Source: Avimuribaculum sp964395975 (GTDB taxonomy: Bacteria; Bacteroidota; Bacteroidia; Bacteroidales; Muribaculaceae). Taken from it: a stretch of 10,005 nt of DNA. Shown piece after piece: positions 1-5,119 of this stretch (its first letter is position 1; each line of letters opens with the position of its first letter). The position numbers were made by a program, and so were the translations under genes. The stretch is from contig CAYNBZ010000072.1 in assembly GCA_964395975.1 (NCBI GenBank), positions 1-10,005 on the forward strand, written 5' to 3'. The notes beneath the pieces were generated by a model, which saw nothing but the letters and a program-made list of their open reading frames with translations, was not told the DNA's origin and made no database searches.

Positions 1-18
1 AATTTGAAATAAAACAAA

Positions 19-54
19 AGAGGCCATCTCAAGTTTATTTTGAGACAGCCTCTT
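19..54. terminator. Bidirectional hairpin terminator
   Basis: Two 14-15 base arms (AAGAGGCcaTCTCAA, ending at 32, and TTGAGAcaGCCTCTT, ending at 54) pair with two internal mismatches around a short AT-rich loop. The stem is followed by a T-rich run on both strands (TTCTGTTTTTCC to the right, TTTTGTTTTATTT to the left on the minus strand). It lies about 100 bases beyond the end of the leftward flavin reductase gene and would stop that transcript; it could also serve a gene left of the window. Confidence 0.7.
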
Positions 55-157
55 CTGTTTTTCCTGTGTGTCATGTTTTTAAATACTTTTGACTACATTG
101 GGAAATCTCATTCTTTTCATCGTAGTTTTCAGTTTAGGATAGGAAATATTTGCCTTT

Positions 158-698
158 TCAGAATTTATGCGCCAATGCCTCGGCTTGCTTGCAGCCATCC
201 GTATTGGCAATGTCCCCCTTCGTTCAACACACCGGTAATGAGTACCTCACCAGTCATTTCCCATTTCAGCAGGGCAGCCGAACGTTCGATGGGGATGCGC
301 ACACCGTCCATCACGGTCGGGTCATGCTCCTCGCAACAGGTTATCAGGCCGCATTTCTTGCCAGATATGTCCTTGCCAGCCACACAAAACGAATAAATCC
401 GGTCTATCACTCCCTTTATCTGCGATGGGATGGAATACCAGTAAACAGGGGTTACATACACGATAGCATCGGCATCCAGAATGGCAGGCGCAATCAGGTT
501 GAAATCATCATCGAAGGAACAGGCCTTTCCCGTCTTGAAACATGTATGGCAGGCATGGCAACCACCAATCTTCATAAATGCAGTATCAAACCGTTGCACG
601 ACGTGACCGAGCTTTTCCGCCTCTTTGACAAACGCCTCTGTCATGGCAAAACTGTTGCCTTTTTTGCGAGGACTCCCCGTAACCACTGTAATCTTCAT
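158..698 (-). CDS. NADPH-dependent FMN reductase / iron-sulfur flavoprotein family, C-terminal frameshift
   Basis: Flavodoxin-fold oxidoreductase, probably cytoplasmic, binding FMN and reducing flavins, quinones or a redox partner. The start is the ATG at 698, giving MKITVVTGSPRKKGNS: the phosphate-binding loop GSPRKKGNS is at residues 8-16, and TPVYWYSIPSQIKGVIDR at 83-100 is the second FMN-contact motif of the family. Cysteines 47, 50, 53 and 60 form CX2CX2CX6C, resembling the compact 4Fe-4S motif of Isf-type iron-sulfur flavoproteins, so a cluster is possible but not shown. As written, the frame runs to a stop at 165 (177 residues) and ends with an implausible tail. Deleting one G from the G5 tract at 214-218 restores a family-like ending, EGDIANTDGCKQAEALAHKF, with a stop at 158-160 (179 residues). 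The coordinates cover the restored gene. It lies 14 bases downstream of the NTF2-like gene, in one operon facing away from the HxlR regulator. Family sure; natural mutation versus sequence error is open. Confidence 0.88.
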
Positions 699-712
699 AC
701 TTTTCTTCCCTT

Positions 713-1096
713 TTATTTTTGTATGGTATTGGAATTTTGATTGTAAGCCTTCGCCACGCACCGCCATTGTCCGTCCATCTTCATCAGCAACAGGTAGTCC
801 GTAAAATCAATACGCCCGCCCCAGTTTTCTTCCAATACACGAACTACGGCGAGAGACTCTTCCACATCGATGACATCCACCCGTGCTTTGAAGCCTTTAT
901 CTGCACCCACCGTATCTACATTGTCATAAAACTGCTCGATACTTCCGTGTTCCAGTTTCCCATCAAGGTAACCGAACAGCACAGCTTCATCAATAAACAA
1001 CTCCTTGGCATAGCTACTATTGCCCTCTGCAACACTTTTCACAAATTTCATAGCAGCTTCTTCAACAGCCTTGTATTCTTCAATGTCAGCTCTCAT
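713..1096 (-). CDS. NTF2-like / putative lumazine-binding family protein
   Basis: Small 127-residue protein of the cystatin-like NTF2 fold (Lumazine_bd_2-type). Features seen are an N-terminal helical part (EEYKAVEEAAMKFVKSVAEG), the segment DEAVLFGYLDGKLEHGSIEQ, and a C-terminal sheet (ENWGGRIDFTDYLLLMKMDG then QWRCVAKAYNQ). No signal peptide or membrane segment. Members often sit beside oxidoreductases, and their substrates are mostly unknown. The ATG at 1096 is preferred over the GTG at 1129, because the GTG overlaps the putative -7 box TACTTTTG and would lie upstream of the transcription start. It is the first gene of a leftward unit with the flavin reductase (14-base gap). The shared divergent region with the HxlR gene suggests control by that regulator. 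Family call good; exact function unknown. Confidence 0.85.
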   Translation of the reverse strand: MRADIEEYKAVEEAAMKFVKSVAEGNSSYAKELFIDEAVLFGYLDGKLEHGSIEQFYDNVDTVGADKGFKARVDVIDVEESLAVVRVLEENWGGRIDFTDYLLLMKMDGQWRCVAKAYNQNSNTIQK

Positions 1097-1128
1097 AATA
1101 ATATCGTTTAATACGTTATTGTTTGACA

Positions 1129-1160
1129 CAAAAGTATAAGATAGCTATACTTCATACAAG
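1129..1160 (-). promoter_or_regulatory. Bacteroidota-type promoter for the NTF2-like/flavin reductase operon
   Basis: Read on the minus strand, TACTTTTG (1129-1136) matches the TAnnTTTG -7 box, and CTTG (1157-1160) sits 20 bases upstream as a partial -33 element. The predicted start near 1123 gives a leader of roughly 25-30 bases before the ATG at 1096. Confidence 0.6.
1132..1152. promoter_or_regulatory. Operator-like palindrome over the leftward -7 box
   Basis: Perfect 7-bp inverted repeat AAGTATA-N7-TATACTT. It overlaps the -7 box of the leftward operon, so a bound HxlR dimer could block that promoter. Seen directly; the binding role is inferred. Confidence 0.5.
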
Positions 1161-1199
1161 TACCGAAAATTTATTCATATACTGAAAAATTATTCGGTA
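1161..1199. promoter_or_regulatory. Tandem operator-like repeats between the divergent promoters
   Basis: Two 20-base units share one base and repeat with a 19-base period: TACCGAA-N6-TTCATAT (1161-1180) and TACTGAA-N6-TTCGGTA (1180-1199). The second is a near-perfect palindrome. The outermost arms TACCGAA and TTCGGTA are exact reverse complements. The position midway between the two promoters suits a regulator binding as two dimers, most simply the neighbouring HxlR protein. Confidence 0.5.
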
Positions 1200-1215
1200 T
1201 ACAGACACTATAAAC

Positions 1216-1242
1216 AATTATACTTACATTTGTAGTATAATT
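1216..1242. promoter_or_regulatory. HxlR gene -7 box enclosed in a perfect 9-bp palindrome
   Basis: AATTATACT (1216-1224) and AGTATAATT (1234-1242) are exact reverse complements around TACATTTGT. The enclosed TACATTTG (1225-1232) is a TAnnTTTG -7 box for the rightward HxlR gene, whose ATG is 22 bases farther on. No good -33 TTTG is present at the right distance, so the promoter may be weak or activator-dependent. The TACT-N9-AGTA core resembles sites reported for HxlR/DUF24 proteins such as YodB (from memory). Autorepression is inferred. Confidence 0.55.
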
Positions 1243-1254
1243 AAGGAAATAACT

Positions 1255-1602
1255 ATGTACGAGAGAAAAATACCTGTTGATTTGAACTGCCCGCTACGGC
1301 TCACTATGAGTTTGATAGATTCGAAATGGAAATCTTGTATTTTGGATGAATTACGCCACAAGTCCTTACGCCCAAGTGAACTTCATAAGATTTTACCCGA
1401 AGCAGCACCTCGTGTGCTTGATTTGCAACTAAAAGAACTGGTGGAAGACGGATTGGTGTCAAAAACCATATATCCAGAACTCCCTCCACGATCTGAATAC
1501 GCTATTACCGCTTTGGGGCAGACATTGATACCTATTATAGACGCAATGATTGAATGGGGTAACAAAAACAAAGAATTATTTGAAAAAAAATTTGGCAAAT
1601 AA
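1255..1602 (+). CDS. HxlR-family winged-helix transcriptional regulator
   Basis: A 115-residue DNA-binding protein, normal length for the HxlR (DUF24) family. Recognisable signatures are NCPLRLTMSLIDSKWKSCIL (residues 11-30), the helix-turn-helix LRPSELHKILPEAAPRVLDL, the wing LVEDGLVSKTIYPELPPRSE followed by YAITALGQTL, and a C-terminal dimerisation helix with WGNKNKELF. Cys12 occupies the N-terminal position that in redox-sensing relatives (YodB, HypR, QorR types) is the thiol switch; a second cysteine lies at residue 28. It is divergent from the NTF2-like/flavin reductase operon, with palindromes over both promoters. The simplest model is a regulator that represses itself and the oxidoreductase operon until oxidised or alkylated by electrophiles. 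The family is clear; redox sensing and the target are inferred. Confidence 0.93.
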   Translation: MYERKIPVDLNCPLRLTMSLIDSKWKSCILDELRHKSLRPSELHKILPEAAPRVLDLQLKELVEDGLVSKTIYPELPPRSEYAITALGQTLIPIIDAMIEWGNKNKELFEKKFGK

Positions 1603-1612
1603 GAAATGTTTA

Positions 1613-1641
1613 TTGGTTTATAAGTGAAAAATCTATCTTTG
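1613..1641 (+). promoter_or_regulatory. Bacteroidota-type promoter for the YjbR-like gene
   Basis: TTG (1613-1615) lies 18 bases before TATCTTTG (1634-1641), a match to the TAnnTTTG -7 box. The predicted start is near 1647, about 14 bases before the ATG. It begins just after the HxlR stop codon, so the YjbR-like gene probably has its own transcript. Confidence 0.6.
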
Positions 1642-1660
1642 CTTAAATTTAAACACTACC

Positions 1661-2020
1661 ATGGATATAGAACAAGCTCGGATTCATGCTCTCTCATTTC
1701 CTAATGTCACCGAAGATATGCCATTTGGTGATGATGGAGTTGCTTTCCGTATCGGTGGGAAATTATTTATGTATCTACCGCTCAATGATCCCGAGCCACG
1801 AGTCGTCCTCAAGTTGCCGCCGGAGATGGGAATGGAATTGCGTGAACGCTATGCAGGCGTATTGCCGGCATGGCATTGGAACAAAAAACACTGGAATGAT
1901 GTATATATCGATCGTGACGAACCAACCGACCAACATATAAAAACATGGATTGAACAAGCCTACTCACTTGTCCGCAACAAATTGCCACGTCGCATAAAAA
2001 CCGAACTAAATATATTATAA
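1661..2020 (+). CDS. MmcQ/YjbR family protein
   Basis: A 119-residue cytoplasmic protein of the MmcQ/YjbR (DUF419) family. It has the expected order of motifs: FPNVTEDMPFGDDGVAFRIG near the N-terminus, GKLFMYLPL, VVLKLPPEMG, then the signature WHWNKKHWNDVYIDRDEPTD and a closing helix IEQAYSLVRNKLP. Family structures show a double-wing fold like the CyaY or MotA C-terminal domain, and DNA binding is proposed but the cellular role is not settled. No signal peptide. It has its own promoter and stands alone between the HxlR gene and the convergent cytidylyltransferase. The last residues (RRIKTELNIL) are basic and probably flexible. Confidence 0.92.
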   Translation: MDIEQARIHALSFPNVTEDMPFGDDGVAFRIGGKLFMYLPLNDPEPRVVLKLPPEMGMELRERYAGVLPAWHWNKKHWNDVYIDRDEPTDQHIKTWIEQAYSLVRNKLPRRIKTELNIL

Positions 2021-2025
2021 TCCCA

Positions 2026-2061
2026 TAAACACCCAATTAATAAATTGTATATTTGGGTTTA
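2026..2061. terminator. Weak hairpin between convergent genes
   Basis: TAAACaCCCAA (2026-2036) and TTGGGTTTA (2053-2061) pair with one bulge. An inner CAATT-AATA-AATTG stem is also possible. There is no U-run on either side, so it is only a possible bidirectional stop for the YjbR-like gene and the leftward cytidylyltransferase gene. Confidence 0.3.
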
Positions 2062-2085
2062 CGGAATGGTTAAATGAAGATATGT

Positions 2086-2781
2086 TTATTGAAGTTTTTT
2101 CATTATAATTTCGGCAACAGCCCAATCAAGAGACGTGTCGAGATCGAGCGAACGAAACGAGTCCATAACATAACATCGGCGGCGGCGGAACTCTCCAAGT
2201 TGCATCTTGTACAACGAAGCAACATTTATCACATATACGGCACCATTGTATTCCCACACATGCGGTGCATCCTGCCGACGCGTAAATGTACCGTTGCCTT
2301 TCGAAATATGCAAAAAGCCATCGCTATCTTCTTCATAGGCATTATAATAAGGGTTGGTGGCGGCTTCCTTAACCGATACCACCATATCGATGTCGGGAGT
2401 AAAGAGTGACAATGCCCCTTTTACATCATCGGCAGTTCGCAACGGCGATGTAGGTTGCAGCAAGACAAGTATATCATATTCCTTACCTTTATCCTTATAA
2501 AAATCAAGAGCATGCATAAGCACTTCATATGTGCCCGCGGTGTCGGTGGCAAGTTCGGCGGGACGCATGAACGGCACATCCAGACCACAATCGGCAGCAA
2601 CTTTGGCAATATTGCCATCGTCTGTAGAAAGACATATGTCAGCATTGTCTGCCAATTGTTTGGCCACGTCGATAGTGTAAGCTATCAAAGGCCTTCCGGC
2701 CAACATCTTTATGTTTTTACACGGAATGCCCTTGCTTCCACCACGTGCCGGTATGACATATAATATATTGCCCATATTCAT
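2086..2781 (-). CDS. Acylneuraminate (nonulosonate) cytidylyltransferase family protein
   Basis: A 231-residue CMP-sugar synthetase that would activate a nonulosonic acid with CTP to give a CMP-sugar plus pyrophosphate, in the cytoplasm. Motifs seen: nucleotide-binding VIPARGGSKGIPCKNI (residues 9-24), STDDGNIAKVA (52-62), LLQPTSPLR (107-115), DIDMVVSVKEA, the substrate-side RRQDAPHVWEYNGAVYVI, and LDLDTSLDWAVAE near 212-224. Length fits the short NeuA, PseF and LegF enzymes, which cannot be told apart by eye: sialic, pseudaminic or legionaminic acid are all possible. No neuB, neuC, sialyltransferase or capsule gene lies nearby, so it is an orphan here. An in-frame ATG at 2775 is an alternative start. 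Divergent from the AlaX-like gene. Confidence 0.9.
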   Translation of the reverse strand: MNMGNILYVIPARGGSKGIPCKNIKMLAGRPLIAYTIDVAKQLADNADICLSTDDGNIAKVAADCGLDVPFMRPAELATDTAGTYEVLMHALDFYKDKGKEYDILVLLQPTSPLRTADDVKGALSLFTPDIDMVVSVKEAATNPYYNAYEEDSDGFLHISKGNGTFTRRQDAPHVWEYNGAVYVINVASLYKMQLGEFRRRRCYVMDSFRSLDLDTSLDWAVAEIIMKKLQ

Positions 2782-2790
2782 CGTTTTTTG

Positions 2791-2822
2791 TAAAGATACT
2801 GCTCAAACGCAAAACTTACAAA
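2791..2822 (-). promoter_or_regulatory. Putative promoter for the cytidylyltransferase gene
   Basis: On the minus strand TTTG (2819-2822) is followed after 20 bases by TATCTTTA (2791-2798), one base off TAnnTTTG. The predicted start, near 2785, would leave only a few bases before the ATG at 2781, or about ten before the ATG at 2775, so the message may be nearly leaderless. Confidence 0.45.
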
Positions 2823-2830
2823 TGTTTTGC
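2809..2830. promoter_or_regulatory. Palindrome between divergent cytidylyltransferase and AlaX-like genes
   Basis: GCAAAAC (2809-2815) and GTTTTGC (2824-2830) are exact reverse complements across 8 bases. An overlapping perfect 6-bp pair ATGTTT/AAACAT lies at 2822-2837. The site covers the -33 region of the leftward promoter and abuts the rightward start. It is a candidate operator; no regulator is encoded next to it. Confidence 0.35.
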
Positions 2831-2835
2831 CAAAC

Positions 2836-3357
2836 ATGGAGAATGAAACACCATTTATATCACAACATGAAAAAATGAACAAAGCAAGTGAGAAATTCAA
2901 GGACGACAGCATGGCACCAATGCACACGGCAGAACACATATTGAACGGCACAATGGTAAAAATGTTTGGCTGCCTACGCGCACAAACTTCGCATATCGAA
3001 CGTAAGAAATCGAAATGTGATTATAAATTGCCAAGGCAACTCTCGGCCATTGAGGTACAAACTATTGAAGACAAAGTAAATGAAATTATTGCCGCCGACA
3101 TGCCCGTAACATTTGAAATAACTGAATTCGGGAGACTCGAAGAAGGGCGGTTTGATCTTTCCAGATTGCCAAAAGATGCTTCAAGCACTGTAAGAATTGT
3201 TAAAATCGGTAACTACGACGAATGCTTATGCGTTGGAACTCACGTAAGACATACTGCTGAAATCGGACATTTCCGAATCAGCAGCACACGATACGAGAAC
3301 GGTATGCAACGCATCGTATTCAGGCTCGATAATAACAGTGCAGAATCGTCGCTGTAA
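2836..3357 (+). CDS. AlaX-like alanyl-tRNA editing domain protein
   Basis: Free-standing relative of the editing (second additional) domain of alanyl- and threonyl-tRNA synthetases, which hydrolyses wrongly charged tRNA, classically Ser- or Gly-tRNA(Ala). The two zinc-ligand motifs are present: HTAEH (His30 and His34 from this start) and CVGTH (Cys132 and His136). Segments between them, such as RAQTSHIERKKSKCDY and the FGRLEEGRFDLSRLP loop, fit the fold. At 173 residues it matches the short AlaX type, without the N-terminal glycine-rich or C-terminal dimer domains of AlaRS. ATG 2836 is chosen; ATGs at 2875 and 2911 are also in frame and conservation begins only just before HTAEH, so the true start may be later. 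A TTG at 2827 is less likely. The coding end forms the left arm of a hairpin shared with the convergent SIMPL gene. Substrate specificity is not visible. Confidence 0.85.
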   Translation: MENETPFISQHEKMNKASEKFKDDSMAPMHTAEHILNGTMVKMFGCLRAQTSHIERKKSKCDYKLPRQLSAIEVQTIEDKVNEIIAADMPVTFEITEFGRLEEGRFDLSRLPKDASSTVRIVKIGNYDECLCVGTHVRHTAEIGHFRISSTRYENGMQRIVFRLDNNSAESSL

Positions 3358-3374
3358 TTTGGACGATTCTGCAC
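3338..3374. terminator. Perfect 13-bp hairpin between convergent genes
   Basis: GTGCAGAATCGTC (3338-3350) and GACGATTCTGCAC (3362-3374) are exact reverse complements with an 11-base loop that contains the stop codon of the AlaX-like gene. It lies 26 bases from the end of the leftward SIMPL gene. There is no U-run, but the position suits a bidirectional transcription stop or 3'-end protection for both messages. Confidence 0.65.
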
Positions 3375-3400
3375 AAATGTATTCAATACCGTGAATAAAA

Positions 3401-4210
3401 TCACTGCATCATGAATGTTACCGTCACTGAGCTACGGAGTTTTATCACCCCTTTGCCCTTATCGGCCTTGCCTTTATTTTCGGGCTGCACAACAATACTC
3501 ACCACATTGCCCAATTTGCCTCCCGCAGACTCAACAAGAGCCTTGGCTACGGTAGTAGCATCGGAAAGTGCTTCTACACGCATTTTTTCATAATATTCAT
3601 CAAGTTTGTCAGAAGCAATTTCGGTAACACGTACACCGGCTACGGCACGCTCGTCAAGAGCTTTCTTCACTTTCTCGACCAAGCTATAATCATTCAAAAC
3701 TATTTCATAATGCTTGTTTTGCATCACAGGAGCTTTTCTGTCAATTCTGCACATTTTCTCACCTCCCGCTTGACATGGCATAGAATCACATTTGACTCTA
3801 TCAGGTCCCTTGCGTCCTTGAGCAAATTGCATGGCATCACCCTGCATTTCGGGACGCTGGCCACCGTGACCGAAATGATTTCTACTATCACCCATTGGCA
3901 TCTCTTTTGCATCACACACGCTTACTGCATCTTTTGAGATGCCCAACTCGCCAAGTCGTTTATAAAAATCGTTTTCAATGGTTTCCATTGATACCATCGT
4001 TGTGTCTTTTCCCTGTTCAGGATATTGATGCAACTGCACATCCAAGTACACTACATCGGGCACTACCTCCATCTCTGAATTTCCTGTGACTTGTATGGTG
4101 CGCTGCATCATCATTCCACCACGGCGCAGGTCGTTAGATTGCGGTTGAGCAAATGCCGTCGTTGCAAACATAAACGCAATTCCTGCCAACATTAAATTTT
4201 TCAAATTCAT
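3401..4210 (-). CDS. Secreted SIMPL (DUF541) domain protein with Met/His/Cys-rich insert
   Basis: The start is the ATG at 4210, which gives a clean Sec signal peptide (MNLKNLMLAGIAFMFATTAF, then AQ; cut expected after Ala21). The frame extends farther upstream only through non-conserved sequence. The mature protein should be periplasmic or outer-membrane associated. SIMPL features seen are RTIQVTGNSEMEVVPDVVYL (37-56), a LGISKDAV element, the KHYEIVLNDYSLVEKVKKAL stretch, and the C-terminal AKALVESAGGKLGNVVSIVV region ending in a strand rich in Ser/Thr/Val. Between the halves, roughly residues 103-163, lies a low-complexity insert with several Met (104, 106, 122, 127, 144, 153, 163), His112, His115 and Cys141, 146 and 154. 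This could bind a metal, but that is speculation. SIMPL proteins have no settled molecular function; some are linked to oxidative stress or membrane processes. 269 residues; monocistronic as far as visible. Confidence 0.85.
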   Translation of the reverse strand: MNLKNLMLAGIAFMFATTAFAQPQSNDLRRGGMMMQRTIQVTGNSEMEVVPDVVYLDVQLHQYPEQGKDTTMVSMETIENDFYKRLGELGISKDAVSVCDAKEMPMGDSRNHFGHGGQRPEMQGDAMQFAQGRKGPDRVKCDSMPCQAGGEKMCRIDRKAPVMQNKHYEIVLNDYSLVEKVKKALDERAVAGVRVTEIASDKLDEYYEKMRVEALSDATTVAKALVESAGGKLGNVVSIVVQPENKGKADKGKGVIKLRSSVTVTFMMQ

Positions 4211-4230
4211 AATATCTATATATTTTTTGG

Positions 4231-4271
4231 TTAAACTGTTGGTTAGATAACAATCTTCCACCAAAGTTTAA
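4231..4271. promoter_or_regulatory. Inverted repeat upstream of the SIMPL gene
   Basis: TTAAACTGTTGG (4231-4242) pairs with CCAAAGTTTAA (4261-4271) apart from one bulged base; the inner spacer is 18 bases. It lies 21-61 bases before the SIMPL start, so it could be a leader hairpin or an operator. No convincing TAnnTTTG box with correct spacing was found for this gene. Confidence 0.3.
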
Positions 4272-4362
4272 TGTATTATTCTTTTTTAGCAGCCTCACAC
4301 ATTCGTCTGTATTTTAAAGCAGATAATATTCTTAAAGTTTATAAAAAATAGCATCTATGTTG

Positions 4363-4392
4363 GCAATTTACCAATTATTCTTGGTAAATTGC
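4363..4392. promoter_or_regulatory. Perfect 12+12 palindromic operator of the S24 repressor
   Basis: GCAATTTACCAA (4363-4374) and TTGGTAAATTGC (4381-4392) are exact reverse complements with a 6-base spacer TTATTC. The site ends 20 bases before the ATG of the LexA/CI-like repressor. A near-consensus -7 box TATTCTTG (4376-4383) lies in its centre, which suits autorepression. The palindrome is seen directly; binding by the adjacent repressor is inferred. Confidence 0.75.
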
Positions 4393-4412
4393 TAAACCAA
4401 ATCAAACGTACC

Positions 4413-5108
4413 ATGTACAACAACGAAGAAATAATAAAGCGGTTACGCTATATTATTAGCGAAATGAAATTGACACAAAGCGAATTTGCCCAACAGATAG
4501 GCATTGATTCGTCCAACCTATCCAAATACCTTAATGGGAAACTTACAATCAATGAATCGTTGATCAATCGCATAGTAATAAACATGGGGCTGTCAAAAAA
4601 ATGGCTCGAAACCGGCAATGACCTGCCATATGCCCAAACGAGTCCTACATTGCCAAATCGTACTGTAACAGACAGACACATAAGCCATGGGGCTCAATCA
4701 GGAATTTCCGGAACTCCGGTTTACGACATCGATGTTACAGCAGGTGTAATGCTGCGGACAAGGATGTTTATCGATGAAAACATAGTAGGATACATAGACC
4801 TTCCCAACATGTCGAAACAATGCCGCATTGTCAAAGTGTGCGGCGACAGCATGGCTCCGATCATTCGCAGTGGCGACATGATTGCCGTACGGGAACTGAC
4901 CAACCTGCAACAAATATTCTGGGGACAAATATATGTGATCCTGCTCGATGACTACTGCATGGTGAAATACATACACCATCACACTGATTCTCAAAAAGTG
5001 ATACTACGCAGCGAGAATCCACAATATGACGATATGGAAATCAATCGAACTGACATACGCGAACTAATGTTTGTACAAAATATTATTCACATCGATACAC
5101 GAATGTAA
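4413..5108 (+). CDS. XRE-family S24 (LexA/CI-like) self-cleaving repressor
   Basis: A 231-residue two-domain repressor. Residues 5-60 form a helix-turn-helix of XRE type (TQSEFAQQIGIDSSNLSKYL at 21-40, then NGK). A linker leads to an S24 peptidase-like domain. Its likely self-cleavage bond is Ala110-Gly111 in DVTAGVM, the nucleophile is Ser146 in CGDSMAPIIRSGD, and the general base is Lys185 in CMVKYI. The gaps (36 and 39 residues) are close to those in LexA, so autocleavage after DNA damage or another RecA-type signal is plausible. The ATG at 4413 is preferred; an in-frame TTG at 4389 lies inside the palindrome. The gene ends 11 bases before the nucleoside kinase gene, so the two are almost certainly cotranscribed. 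It is not canonical LexA, which lacks an XRE domain, and no prophage genes surround it; it is best read as a chromosomal CI-like regulator. Confidence 0.9.
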   Translation: MYNNEEIIKRLRYIISEMKLTQSEFAQQIGIDSSNLSKYLNGKLTINESLINRIVINMGLSKKWLETGNDLPYAQTSPTLPNRTVTDRHISHGAQSGISGTPVYDIDVTAGVMLRTRMFIDENIVGYIDLPNMSKQCRIVKVCGDSMAPIIRSGDMIAVRELTNLQQIFWGQIYVILLDDYCMVKYIHHHTDSQKVILRSENPQYDDMEINRTDIRELMFVQNIIHIDTRM

Positions 5109-5119
5109 ACTATTCTAAT

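Noticed and set aside
150..740. Plus-strand 196-codon frame over the flavin reductase gene
   Set aside because: Shadow of the conserved minus-strand gene; no family motifs in its translation.
4413..5108. Interpretation of the S24 protein as a prophage CI repressor marking an integrated phage
   Set aside because: No integrase, replication, structural or lysis genes flank it; neighbours are ordinary chromosomal genes.
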